Of a stretch of 64,000 bases of DNA, positions 45,661-56,378 are shown in pieces. A program made the position numbers and the translations under genes. This stretch comes from Epichloe hybrida (taxonomy: Eukaryota; Ascomycota; Sordariomycetes; Hypocreales; Clavicipitaceae). The stretch spans positions 5,084,001 through 5,148,000 of the forward strand of contig JAFEKR010000001.1 of NCBI GenBank assembly GCA_019022495.1, given 5' to 3'. Numbering within the stretch: position 1 is the first letter of the stretch; every line of letters begins with the position of its first letter. The notes beneath the pieces are model-generated. The model was not told where the DNA came from and did not search any database. It worked only from the letters and a program-made list of their open reading frames with translations.

Positions 45661-46691
45661 TTTGGATGGATGAGTTTGTTCTTTGCTATGCCGTAGAGGT
45701 GAGGTGAGGTGAGGTGAGGCTCGCGGCGTAAAGTAGGGACGTACGTACTGTAGCTCTCTCAAGTGACAGGGGGTCGGACTTACAACCCACTTAACTTGTA
45801 CGGAGCACGGGCCAATGAACTGCTGCGAGCCGTCGTTACTGTATTTCCCTTATTAACTCCTCCATAGCAAAAGAGACATGATCTCGACGAGTTGGACATA
45901 TATTCCGCGCAAGAGAGCCAAGATACTGCCATTGAACACGCTGGAGAGCACATTGATGCTCCCAGGACCCCGCGTGTTCGGAGTACGCCATCCATTCATC
46001 GCAGGACGGTGAATTGGTTGGTCTCAGTCTCAGTCTCAGACTCTCAACCAACCCTGCCGGGGTGGGACTGGAGACGACCAAGCGACCTGCGTGTAGTATG
46101 TATGTACTGCCCTCCGCTATCAATAACCGGCAAATTCCAGCAATCCAAGCATGCCAAGACTTGTGCTCCGTCCGCATCTACTCGAGTTAGGATCGACTGA
46201 CGAGGGCTTAGAGTAATAGGTACAGCATCCGGATGCTAGACTTGATCATTCTGTTTCCGAATATCGCTTGGTATTGCCGTCAAAACCTAGAAGTCTGTGC
46301 CTGATAAAGAAGAAGTATACTGGCTCAGTTGAACCGAATAACTAGCCAGACCGGCCAACTAGACGAATGTAATTTTTTTTTTTTGCTTGCCTTTGCCTCT
46401 CTTCGGCGTCACACGCACCTGGTACTGAAGGGGCTTGCTGTTTGCTGTTTGCCGTCCACGCACCCAGTTACATCCTAGAAGCGTAGCACTATTGTCGATA
46501 AAATGACGTTGGGGGGAGGCTACGCGACATGCGGCAGGCTGGCGAGGAGGTCCAAAGTACGGGCTTTAATGTTGCCTGGTATGACGTGTTGTGTTCACTT
46601 GCTGCCATTCACTATCAACTGTGTTCACACAAGGTTTGCCAAACTACGAATACTAATATCAATGCGCCATAAGCTTGACCAACCCTCACTC
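45661..46691. other. Intergenic
   Basis: Contains a GAGGT 5-bp tandem near 45693-45719 just upstream of the Pex4 gene, TACGGAGCAC-type words near 45797 and a T run near 46373-46384. No gene can be supported. Confidence 0.5.
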
Positions 46692-47692
46692 TCACTTCTT
46701 CTTCTTCTTCCCCGCGATCTGTTTTCGTTTTACAGGAGACGACGACGACTTCTTCTTGCTTTTTGTCCGCTCAGGCGACTCCTCGACTATGATGGCTTCG
46801 CTCCTCCCCCGGCCCCTCGTTCTCCCACCCGGGTCCCGAATCTGCGCCCCGTTGCCTCCATCATCACTCGTGCTCTCCTCGCTGGTGGGACTGCCTTCTT
46901 CGCTGGTGTACTCGTCGTAGCTGGCCCGCCTGGATCCGTGGCGGCTCCTAGCTGCAGCAGGAGTCGTCGTTCCTCGGCGCTGCTCGTACACAATCTCTGG
47001 AGGGCCCGACACATGCCGTCGAGAGGCGGCCGCAGCGCCAGGAGGATAAGGCGCGCGCGGACCCGCCGTCTGGAACTGGAATGGGTTCAGGCTGTTGTTG
47101 TGAGGTCGACTGCTGGTGGCCGAGGCCTCGTCCCGGGGAGATCCTCTCAGCGAGCGTGGTCGATTTGCAGACGATGGCCGCGAAACGTAATCGTACTCTT
47201 CACGAGCCCGACTAGATGGCCCTTGTGATGTTGTTGTACCAGCCCGGGGCCGCGAGCGAGACGCAGAAGGCGGTGGGAAATAGCCCATGGGCGGATATCC
47301 TTGTCGTTCACGACCATCGGGCGGCAGGTCGTTGGCTGCCCTCAGTCGAGGCAGGGAATCCTGTCGAGGAGGAAATTCTGCCGATGATGATAGAGATGAT
47401 TTCTTCTTGCGTGATGTCGGTGCCAGCTGTGTCAGGGGCACAGCCATTCGCTGCTCCTTGGCCTTCTTCTTGTCACTTCCGCTGCCCGAATTGCGCTTCT
47501 TCCTCCGCCTCGCCCGTTCTTCCTCTTCCTCTTTCATACGCTTCAAGTATCGCCCGTATGCTTCAAGTTCTTGCTTGTTGAGATGTACGTCAGTTTCGCC
47601 CATGGCCTGGGCTCGACCAATGAGCTGCAAAGCCGATCGAACCAACACCTCTTCTCTTTCCTCTGAACTCAGGCGAGCCAAGTATCCGCTCG

Positions 47693-47726
<34 letters not shown>

Positions 47727-47909
47727 TTCCTCTTCCTCTTCGTCTTCATCGTCTTCCTCTTCGCCATAACTCTCGCTTGAATCAGAATCGCCATCCTCGT
47801 CTTCCGAATCGCTGTACTGCCGGCGGCGATAGGTGCCACTTTTCCGATCACCCAAGTCTATACCCGTAAAATGAAGAGAATCGCTGACGAACCGCGTGTT
47901 ACGCCGCAT
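46692..47909 (-). CDS. Low-complexity charged protein of unknown function
   Basis: The first in-frame ATG at 47909 (MRRNTRFVSDSLHFTG) gives 405 residues. An acidic block of Asp/Glu repeats (coded by a CGT-run on the plus strand, about 47694-47725) is followed by one helical, conserved-looking segment: LARLSSEEREEVLVRSALQL and the next 40 residues. After that come Ser/Arg/Pro-rich sequence and a Lys-rich tail (KRKQIAGKKKKK) resembling a nuclear signal. The frame remains open upstream of the ATG to at least 48090 (APKFAPQWGRPSRRGRRK, later YSSWGNDPRVEELE) without an ATG, overlapping the 3' end of the PRA1 gene. The real start may lie in an unseen exon. No family is recognised. Confidence 0.6.
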
Positions 47910-48082
47910 AGCCAACCCGACGCCTTGTGTATCCGTGTCTTCACCCTCCGTCTCCAACTCTTCGACTCTGGGGTCATTGCCCCAAGAGCTGTAGTGCGCA
48001 GCATCCCCGTCTGTTTTCCTCCGCCCGCGCCTCGATGGTCTTCCCCATTGGGGCGCAAATTTGGGAGCTCGCGGCCGACCAC

Positions 48083-48613
48083 CTAGACCGCCTCCCCTGA
48101 AAAAGCCTCATCGATGGGCTTGTCCAGAAATGAGGCGTGACCGAGAATGGTCACGCCAGTAGCGCCGATCAGCCAGAGCAGGGTCGAGAATGGTGAGGCA
48201 ATCAGACCCAATGGCACGGCAACGACCAGGAGACCTGTGTACAGCTGCGACGAGGTGGCGCGAAAGGTACCAATCTCGAGATCGCGCCCGTCCAGGCGTC
48301 CAATGAACCACATGCCAACAATGACGAGAATAATGTCGAAGAGCAGAAGCCAGTTGGTGAGAAGGGCATACAGACTCAGCATGGCAAAGACAACGGCATA
48401 GTTGCTGGAGTAATGGCTCAGGTTGTAGTTGACGCGAGACTGCATGTCACTAAAGTTGGCGGGCTTGGACAGGCGCTTGAAGTCGAGGAACTCGGAGATG
48501 GGTCGCAAGTTGGAGAATCGACCGGACAAAGGACCAGAACTGAAGCCTGAGAAGCGGTCCCCGAAGTTGAGACGCGACGTCAGAGCGTCGAGGGGGATCT
48601 GAATACGAGCCAT
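48083..48613 (-). CDS. PRA1-family membrane protein (Yip3-like)
   Basis: Prenylated-Rab acceptor protein of the ER/Golgi that helps place Rab GTPases on membranes. Single exon of 176 residues. The N-terminal RPISEFLDFKRLSKPANFSD and QSRVNYNLSHYSSNY segment is the PRA1 signature. Two hydrophobic hairpins follow: YAVVFAMLSLYALLTNWLLL and LFDIILVIVGMWFIG, then QLYTGLLVVAVPLGLIAS and TLLWLIGATGVTILGHA. It ends in the acidic DEAFSGEAV typical of the family. The stop codon lies next to, and the 3' end overlaps in another frame with, the ATG-less upstream part of the 46692-47909 gene. Confidence 0.93.
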   Translation of the reverse strand: MARIQIPLDALTSRLNFGDRFSGFSSGPLSGRFSNLRPISEFLDFKRLSKPANFSDMQSRVNYNLSHYSSNYAVVFAMLSLYALLTNWLLLFDIILVIVGMWFIGRLDGRDLEIGTFRATSSQLYTGLLVVAVPLGLIASPFSTLLWLIGATGVTILGHASFLDKPIDEAFSGEAV

Positions 48614-50319
48614 TGCGACAATGTGGTGCTCTTGAAGAAATATTTCGCATCAATTTAGACTGAAGATGGTCGTGAACCGTTTGTGTGATGCTAATCGTGG
48701 AAGAGGAAAAGTCAGCCATAGCTCCAGCCCTTCATCATCCGTTCAATTTCGCTCGTCTGAGAGAAATGTTGGAAGAGGAGAAGCTGTCCCAAGGCCCATC
48801 GCAGGGTGTCAAGGGCTCAAATCAAACTCTTTCCAAAGGTGACAAGGGCGCGCTGACGGCTGCTGATAAGGCGAGACTCGACCGGTGCGTTTTAGGGGGC
48901 TCTCGATGATACGTACCAAGGGATTCCAGATGAGATGAGATTTGGGGGGTGGGTGTAAAACAAACAAGTGTCCAGGCCGGGTGAGAAGAATGTGTGTGTC
49001 GCAAAGCAAAGACGCACCGAAATGCTGATGGTGGAGTAGAGTTCGATGAAGAGGTTGTTGTTTCACTCCTGTGGTTGCATCAGTGCTGAAGAGTGGTGAG
49101 GGAAGAAAAAAAAATTCAGCGAACAAGTCCCTTGTATCTGGATATCTAGGTATCTGTCCAGGGGGGGGGGGGGGCGAGCAATCGATAGGGGATCTGGTGA
49201 TGCTGCGTCAGGGGAAAATCCACAAGTTAACTGATCGCAAGATATTAACGCCGGCGCCGCGTCTCGGTTAGTCAGCGTGCGACACCCGCCTAATCGAAGT
49301 TGGATATGATGGCCAGATACAAACAACTCTTCCTCCCCGCAGCGAGAAATGTCCTATTCACACCCGAACGGCACCATGTCATCCAACACCCGACGCGTGG
49401 AAGACAGGCGGAAAGACAGCAAAAGTACTCCGTAAAGTTAGGGTGAAAAGAAGAAGAGAGAAGAGAAAAAAGGTCCCCAGCGGCCAAAAAAGAGAACCAA
49501 GCTCGTTCGTTGTCTTCACCGACTTAAAAGTGACGAAAACTATTTTAATACATACCCACCTGGCCCACCCGAATTGACTTGTCATGCATCATGCTCATGC
49601 ATCAGCCATCAGCCACCGTCACCGCTTCCCAATGGCACAGCAAAACAGGATTCGTTGATGCCTGGACATCGCATTGAGACGGGCTGCAAAAGGCATGCAA
49701 CATGCACGGACAGCAAACGGCAAACGGAATTTCGTATCTTCAGATGCACCTTGCCTGTCTGGCACGCAGCTATCCAAGATGCGTGGATGGACGAGGTACG
49801 TACACCAACACCACAGTAAGTCGTCCGCCAACCACCAGGCAACCAGGCACCCAGGCATTCCACATGTCTCTGCTCGGCAAGCCCGTACACAGGCGAACTT
49901 CATTCTACCTGTGTTACAGTGCGGTAGGATGAAGAAGCTCTTCTCACTTGTGAATAAGTTTAATGGCATCGGAGCCTGTATGTGAGCTTTTATTTCCCGC
50001 CTCCGTCATGAACCTAACAGTATGCCAACCGCATCTCCTCTCGTCAATGCTAGCCTGATCATCAGATACATAGAAATATGGGCAGTTGCGGGAAATGAAA
50101 TGAGATGGCCGAGGCCGGAAAACTCCATATGCATACATAGGCAGCATGTTTCGCCTCACCCAATAAATAAAATTGGCATATCCTCCCGCTTCATGATTTT
50201 CCTTTCCAAACACAAGATAGAACCGATGGCTAATGGAGGGGGTATATGAGAATCAGAAATGTACAAAAAAAAAAAAGGAATACAATATCGACAGCATGAA
50301 TTTAAAACAGGACCGAAAT
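48614..50319. other. 1.7 kb intergenic
   Basis: Contains a G run at about 49157-49173, a TACTCCGTA word at 49425 and the presumed 3' UTR of the ELMO gene. I could not support a gene here; short frames such as 48685-48909 lack family features. Confidence 0.5.
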
Positions 50320-52467
50320 TTACAATTCGAAGAAATAATCGTCGTCCAGTCCCGCTCGACTGGGCACCAGGCCTGCACCTGGGGGTGGACCTTCGAACGC
50401 AGAGTCCATTCTCACGTTGAGCAGCCGGATTCTGAGCCCATAATCGCTCACCAAGTTGATGAGCTTGCTTGTCTCGGCAGTGATTGGAGCTTGGTTGAGC
50501 AGCATGAGCAGGCCATCCAGCCATTCCGATGCCAGGCTGGGACTGACTGGCCACAATGTCAACATGGGATATTCTTCCGTCTCGCCGTGTTTGTTGGTCT
50601 CGGCTGCATAAATGGTAATTTTGGTCGTCGTCTTGGAATGGCTCGTCAGGTTTTGAACAGTAGATGCGCTGGCATTGCTCTTGCTGTCTTCGGCAGCAGA
50701 TACGTTGGAGCCCACGGAGCTGACGGTACCCAAGTCGAATTTGTTGGTCAAGGCGTCCAGACCCGGGTCTTGCGTCATCTGGTGCTCAAAGTCTGCGTAA
50801 TGCAGATAGCGCCGGTTGTGAGAGAGCTTGGCAAATCGCCATGATCGCTTCTGCTTCCGTGCTTCATCCTCGTCGTGATCCCTCTTGAGCGGCGCCGGCT
50901 TGCAAAACCAGGACCCTTGGAGAAGACACCGCACTCGCTGCTCCTTGACGAACTGTAACGCTTCCTGCTGGAGAGTCTCACGCACTTGGTATAGATGTTG
51001 CCCCCATGTATCGTCAAAAGAGAGTTCTAGAAGCTCCATCTGTAGTTCGTGCAGCTGGGCAATGTCGAACTCGAGAATGTCGTCCTCTGTCTCAAGAATG
51101 CCCTTCGTTCGAGGAGCGCGGCCAACAACTTGCTCGACAAGGATACGAACAAGCTCGGCCACCTTGTCAAAGTCCTCCAACTCAGCGCCGGTTGCTTTCC
51201 AGATCCGGAAGAAGCCCAACAAGCCCGCCATGTGCAGACGGGACCACTGGAGAATCAAGGGTCGAAAGAGCCCATCTTGATCCTTAACCTCGAGCCCCTG
51301 ATGCCCCTTGGTGTCCTCGAGCTCCACTCCGTCGACCTCAAAATGCTCGTATAAAATCATCGTCACAGCTAAGCTGGCCCTCGCAATGGGACATCTCTCC
51401 CGAGCCGGCTTCGCAGCTTGCTCGAGCAGCAGCTTTTGGAAACCATCTTCGTGTTTCCGTACAAAATCTGTCAAGTCCATGAGACCCAAGTAACCCGTTT
51501 GGTCAAACTCATGCGCAGGACTCTCCGACTCGAACCCAAGTCTCCTCCATTTCTCGGGGTTGTGCCTTCGAGCGCCGTCCTTCTTGCTCCCCTCTGAAGC
51601 ATCATCTAAGGACAAATCCCCATTTACACCCCTCTCCGGTGCACTAGCCAAGTGTATTCCTTTAAGTGCTCGTCGGTGTTCTTGCCGTTCCAAGTCGACC
51701 CTGACCTCTCGCCACTTCCTCAGCAGCACTTTGGTAAGAGACTGGAATTCGAGTGCAGGCTGCGCCAAATCTTGTATTGAAGAGCTCTGCATCAATCGGT
51801 ACACGGCCTTGACCAGGCCCAAGTCTTGCAGGCGCTTGACGAGTTTTTCCCAGTCCTCGCCAGCTCCAGCACCGGCCGCGGCACGTTCATTCGCAGAAGA
51901 GTCTGTAGAGCTGCTGGAGATGGCATCACGTATAAGGGCATTGATGAGCATGAGCGCATTGGCGCACAGCGCATGATCGGCGCTCTGCAACTGCTGAATG
52001 ACCAGCTCAAAGAATTGCGGATAGACAGCCACGGCGGGCTTGAGGGCGCGGAACCCAAAGGACCCGGGCGATGGGCCAAGTGGACTCTCAGGCTGGCTCG
52101 ACTGAGAATGACTGACGAGAGCAACAAGTATGGACATGGCTCCCCGGAGGATATTAACCAAGGGGTTGATGACGATGAGTTCGGCGATGCGCTCCACAAA
52201 TGCACTTGCTGATGGACCCTCGAAGACGTCCCACCCCATGTCCACCTCGAGCAATCGCGACAGACTTTGTAGAGAGTAGGCGAGTGTGTTTCCTCCCGAT
52301 GACATGATCAAGCCTCGCAAGACGACGAGGCCGCCCGATGATATGAATACGTCGGCAAAAGCGGGATCGTTGATGGAAGTCTGCAGCTTGAAGACTGCCA
52401 TTTTGCGCGCGGCATCTTCGTCGCTGGACAGCCGCGCCAGGAGCGCGGGGATGTCTGATTGATCCAT
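50320..52467 (-). CDS. ELMO/CED-12 domain protein with C-terminal PH-like domain
   Basis: Intronless, 715 residues from the ATG at 52467 (MDQSDIPALLARLSSDED). In animals ELMO pairs with Dock-type exchange factors to activate Rac, and filamentous fungi have a Dock partner. The N-terminal ~250 residues are Armadillo-like helices (VFKLQTSINDPAFADVFISS and following). The ELMO domain follows: LGLMDLTDFVRKHEDGFQKL, LAVTMILYEHFEVDG and LQWSRLHMAGLLGFFRIWKATGAE are recognisable pieces. A helical linker leads to a PH-like domain (SWRFAKLSHNRRYLHYADFE) with LASEWLDGLLMLL near the end. A poly-Ser/Ala insertion lies near residues 190-205. Confidence 0.88.
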   Translation of the reverse strand: MDQSDIPALLARLSSDEDAARKMAVFKLQTSINDPAFADVFISSGGLVVLRGLIMSSGGNTLAYSLQSLSRLLEVDMGWDVFEGPSASAFVERIAELIVINPLVNILRGAMSILVALVSHSQSSQPESPLGPSPGSFGFRALKPAVAVYPQFFELVIQQLQSADHALCANALMLINALIRDAISSSSTDSSANERAAAGAGAGEDWEKLVKRLQDLGLVKAVYRLMQSSSIQDLAQPALEFQSLTKVLLRKWREVRVDLERQEHRRALKGIHLASAPERGVNGDLSLDDASEGSKKDGARRHNPEKWRRLGFESESPAHEFDQTGYLGLMDLTDFVRKHEDGFQKLLLEQAAKPARERCPIARASLAVTMILYEHFEVDGVELEDTKGHQGLEVKDQDGLFRPLILQWSRLHMAGLLGFFRIWKATGAELEDFDKVAELVRILVEQVVGRAPRTKGILETEDDILEFDIAQLHELQMELLELSFDDTWGQHLYQVRETLQQEALQFVKEQRVRCLLQGSWFCKPAPLKRDHDEDEARKQKRSWRFAKLSHNRRYLHYADFEHQMTQDPGLDALTNKFDLGTVSSVGSNVSAAEDSKSNASASTVQNLTSHSKTTTKITIYAAETNKHGETEEYPMLTLWPVSPSLASEWLDGLLMLLNQAPITAETSKLINLVSDYGLRIRLLNVRMDSAFEGPPPGAGLVPSRAGLDDDYFFEL

Positions 52468-52978
52468 TGCGATTTGGAGGTTCGTCGGATGCGATGAGGG
52501 AAGTAGTCTCTGGGGAGTTGTTTCGGAAAACGCAGGTGTGCGCAAAATCGGTGTCTTCGAGAAGTCGTGGGGATAGAAAATCAGGGTCTGGGCCAGAGCA
52601 TGATTTCTACGATGCCACAAACCCCAAGCCAGTGTTGTTCGGAGGACGGCCCCCTTTGCGATGGCCAACGGAGGAGGGGAACAGAGTTGTCGAATGTTCA
52701 GAGGGACGGATAAAATTAAGGGGAAACCCGTGTAATCCGGGGTCGAGTGGACCTTATGTCTAGCACGCACTAATAGCCACAGAGCCCATCCGGCAAACAC
52801 TGATAAACCAGCCACTCACGTGACCCAGACCCAATCTGCTTCCCCAAATCCACCTATCAAGCTTGCTATGTACAACTCTGATCACCACCGCCTCACCCGC
52901 ATCGCATTCGCGGTCCACCATCCAACTTCACCACCGACTTCATCCTCTCCCAACGCCCCCAAATATACCCTCGCCAAT
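52468..52978. promoter_or_regulatory. Shared divergent promoter, ELMO / U2AF35
   Basis: This 511-bp interval lies between outward-facing start codons. An upstream open frame on the plus strand (52820-) runs into the U2AF35 leader, and I treat it as 5' UTR. Confidence 0.5.
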
Positions 52979-53795
52979 ATGGCCAACTTTCTAGCATCCA
53001 TCTTCGGCACCGAGCTCGACAAAGTCAACTGCTCATTCTACTTCGTATGTCTCCTCCCCCCCACCCCAAACTCCCTTCCCTTCCCAAAACAAAACCAACC
53101 AAGTGCTTCATTCATCCAGAAAATCGGCGCCTGCCGCCACGGAGACCGCTGCTCCCGCAAACACGTCAAGCCGTCCTACTCGCAGACCATCCTCATGCCA
53201 AACCTATACCAGAACCCGGCATACGATCCCAAGAACCGCATGAACCCGTCCCAGCTACAGAATCACTTCGACGCCTTCTACGAAGATATATGGTGCGAGC
53301 TCTGCAAGTACGGCGAACTCGAAGAATTAGTCGTTTGCGACAACAACAACGATCGTATGTTTTCCTCCCATGAACAGCAAAATCTTGATGGACCGCTTTT
53401 AAATCCGTCTTTCTTGTTTTTCTTCTTTGGTTTGATTTCGACTTCCCCCATGCTGACGTGCCGCAACAGACCTCATAGGCAACGTCTACGCGCGTTTCAA
53501 GTACGAAGAATCCGCTCAAAAGGCCTGCGACGAACTCAATTCCCGCTGGTACGCCGGCCGCCCCATCTACTGCGAACTCAGTCCCGTCACCGACTTCCGC
53601 GAGGCTTGTTGTAGATTGAATTCTGGAGAGGGCTGTGTGCGCGGCGGATTCTGCAACTTTATTCATCGAAAGAATCCGAGCGAGGAGCTGGATCGCGACT
53701 TGACGCTCAGCACCAAGAAGTGGTTGAAGCTGAGGGGACGGGATGAGAGGAGCGTGAGTCGGTCGCCTTCACCTGAGGCGTCCAAGAAAAGATGA
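52979..53795 (+). CDS. Splicing factor U2AF small subunit (U2AF35)
   Basis: Recognises the AG of the 3' splice site with U2AF65. Exons 52979-53044, 53120-53354 and 53470-53795 give 208 residues. Zinc finger 1 is [20 protein letters not shown], with its Cys codons split by intron 1, a position widely shared in this family. The atypical RRM follows ([23 protein letters not shown] ... [19 protein letters not shown]). Then comes [20 protein letters not shown] and zinc finger 2 ([20 protein letters not shown]). The C-terminal RS-like tail is short ([15 protein letters not shown]). Intron phases agree. Confidence 0.97.
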
Positions 53796-54371
53796 TTTCT
53801 TGCTTGCTTTACCTTTACATTGGCTCATCGTTTCATTGGGATTGGCAATTCCGACATTGCATGTCAAGCTGTACTTGTACAGAAAGGACTTTCACGGAAC
53901 TTCGGTTGGATGCATGGGATCTGTAATCTACTTGCAAAGAACGGCGTTGAAAAAAAAAATGGACGGACTTTATATTTCAGGGTCATTAATTCTCATTTGA
54001 TATCGCGCTGACGATCCTCTGTTGTTCGTTCACGCTTCTTCGTCATCGATTCATGCTTCCCCGGGAAGTCGTCTACCAAAAGGGCAAGCAGGTGCCAAGT
54101 GTTGAAGCTATTGCGGTGAATAATTCATCCATGTTGCTGGAATAATGACAAAGGTGATATACGATGCCCCTTTGTGTATGTACCCAGCTCCGATATCCAA
54201 ATGGGCTGCCCGAATGCCCCCGCCAATCACATCCGCAGGTTTTTTAATATAATTCGTAGACTAAATCAACCAAAGCAATCAACCAACCGACCAACAACGC
54301 CTGACCCATGTTGGGTATTGACAGCGGCAGAGAGTAGACGAGCAAGAGGCAAGTGATAGACATTCTGCTTT
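53796..54371. other. Convergent 3' spacer
   Basis: 3' regions of U2AF35 and the oxysterol-binding protein gene. No gene is seen. Confidence 0.5.
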
Positions 54372-56378
54372 CTAAGGCTTCTGTTCGGCGTTGGGCAAAT
54401 CCTTCTTCATTTCTTCGGCAAAATCAAGCAAAGGGCCGCCCTCGGCCAGTTTGCCTGTAGACTTGAGCAAATTCTCAATTTCGTCTGGTTGCTTTTTCGT
54501 TTCCGCAGTTGCCGGGGAAGGTGCCGGGGAAGATCTCGGTGCCGGAGCGGGTGTCGCAGCGGATGCCGGAGTGTCGTTGCCACCAATTTCGATAAGATTA
54601 TCTTCTGGCTCAGCTGGTGCTTCTTGTGGGCTGGTCTCCTTCCTTGGAGGAATGACTAGATCGCCGTCTAGCTTTTGGCCATCGACCACCGGGTAGATGG
54701 AAAGGAACTGTTCGGTCTGTTCTTTGGGTGTTGCACGAGGGTCGCTGTTTGACTAGCATCAGCTCACGCTCTGGTGTGAAGAGATCATAACGGTAGAAGA
54801 ACTTACACTTGAGCTTTGATAATCCATTCAAGATCTTCTCCAACACCATCGCTGCCCTTCACTCGTCGAAACAGCCGAGGGTGCCATTCGATATCGTCTT
54901 GAGCCCTTTTCGCGGCCTCCTCCCTTTGTCGATCCTCAATTTTGGTCTTCTCCTCAGTCGCAACCTCGTGATTCCTCTCCTTCACCGCTTTCGCCGTGGA
55001 CAGCCAGAGCTTCTGCGACTCTCGCTCTCCCTGCTCATCTAGCGGTCGAACCTGGGGGGCGCTCGGCCTGGACGTTGTTGCATTGAAGAAAACATCCTTG
55101 TGCCCGGTCTTGTGGCCAAGAGTCAGAATAATCCTCTTATAGACGCGAGTCTGGAATTTTCATGACTCACCTTGACATCCTTGATGCACATTTCTTCACT
55201 CCAGAGACCCGACAATTCATACAATATTTCGCCGGTGCTCTCTCTCTTAATGACCCCACCAATGGCATTATATGTGCCGCTCACCCATCCCTTAGTTTTG
55301 AAATCAATGTCTGCGGTCAAGTCCAGCTCCGGGCATCGGACAAAGCTGTGGTCGCCGAGTTCGTACTTCATTTTGCCGAATAGAATGCCCCGAGCATACA
55401 TGTTCGGTTGTGTCAAGATGCTAGAGTACCTGGTCAGCTGGCTGGTCAGATGTCCCCAAAATGGTGCCATCGCGCCCTTACTATTGTTCGCCAATGTCCT
55501 TATTCTTGCCTCGATTCAATAAACTGAGATAGGCGACACCCTCCATGAGACTAGCGGCCGAGTTTCCAAGGAACCTACTCCTGGGTTTCAATGTGCCGTC
55601 GATTCGGATATGATAGTCAGGCGCCATGTAAAAATAGCTCGACTTGGGCGGATGGTGAGAAGTCTGTTCGGAAATGTAGTAAGCTCTCTTGCCGGCGTCG
55701 AGGTTCCAGTAACAGGAGAAAATTTCGCCGAGAATTGGATTCAGCGGCTTCTTAACACCTCTGACCAGCACATTAGCGATACTGAGCGTCTTGCAACCAT
55801 TGTAAGCGGGAGTTGGGGCTAGGTCCCACTAACGGAGGTCGGATATGCCATCCACTGAGATAGAACTTGACGACGGAAACGAAACGCTCGACAGGGTCTT
55901 CGATGTCAGGGAAATGGAGGAGCATTTCGGGATGACACATGAAGCTACCCGGGTCATGATCGTTAGCAACAAGCCGACTTGAAGGCGGATGAAGAATCGT
56001 CGCAACAGAAACTACTTGTCCTGAGATGGCGAGAGGCGTACTTTGTTATTCTCTCCAGCATGCTTCGGGGTTCCAGGATGAATGTTGGTAAAACGACGCG
56101 ACTGAGGTCTGCACCCGGCCGCAGCTGGGAGATGATGTGAGAGAGTACTGTGACACAACAAACATGGTATATCAGCCAACTCATCCAGAAACAGAAAATT
56201 TGGGCGCATGTTGCCACATGTTTCAAAAGGCATCTTGTGCCGCGATGGGAGAAAACCTACCATTGCCCTGATCGGGCTCCACGACCTGAGTATCTTCATC
56301 GGTTTCGCCGGAACCCCTCCCCTCATCGGCCGAGGAGTGGGCGCTGCCTTCGGGTTGCGCAAACCAGTTAGACAACAT
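54372..56378 (-). CDS. kes1: Oxysterol-binding protein, Kes1/Osh4 type
   Basis: Lipid transfer protein exchanging sterol for PI4P at membrane contacts. Seven exons: 56378-56261, 56147-56042, 55944-55834, 55760-55482, 55420-55171, 55108-54807 and 54744-54372, giving 512 residues; phases match throughout. The lid helix region is followed by [45 protein letters not shown] and the family signature EQTSHHPP. Then come [32 protein letters not shown] and the segment [14 protein letters not shown]. There is no PH domain, so it is the short Kes1 type. An extra ~90-residue Pro/Ala/Glu-rich tail ending in DLPNAEQKP goes beyond yeast Kes1. The exon 4 donor was chosen because it alone restores the GEQ/YILTQP join. 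Confidence 0.92.

Noticed and set aside
46503..47228. 241-codon plus-strand ORF
   Set aside because: Antisense of the Ser/Arg-rich protein gene, with Arg/Ser-rich composition and no family.
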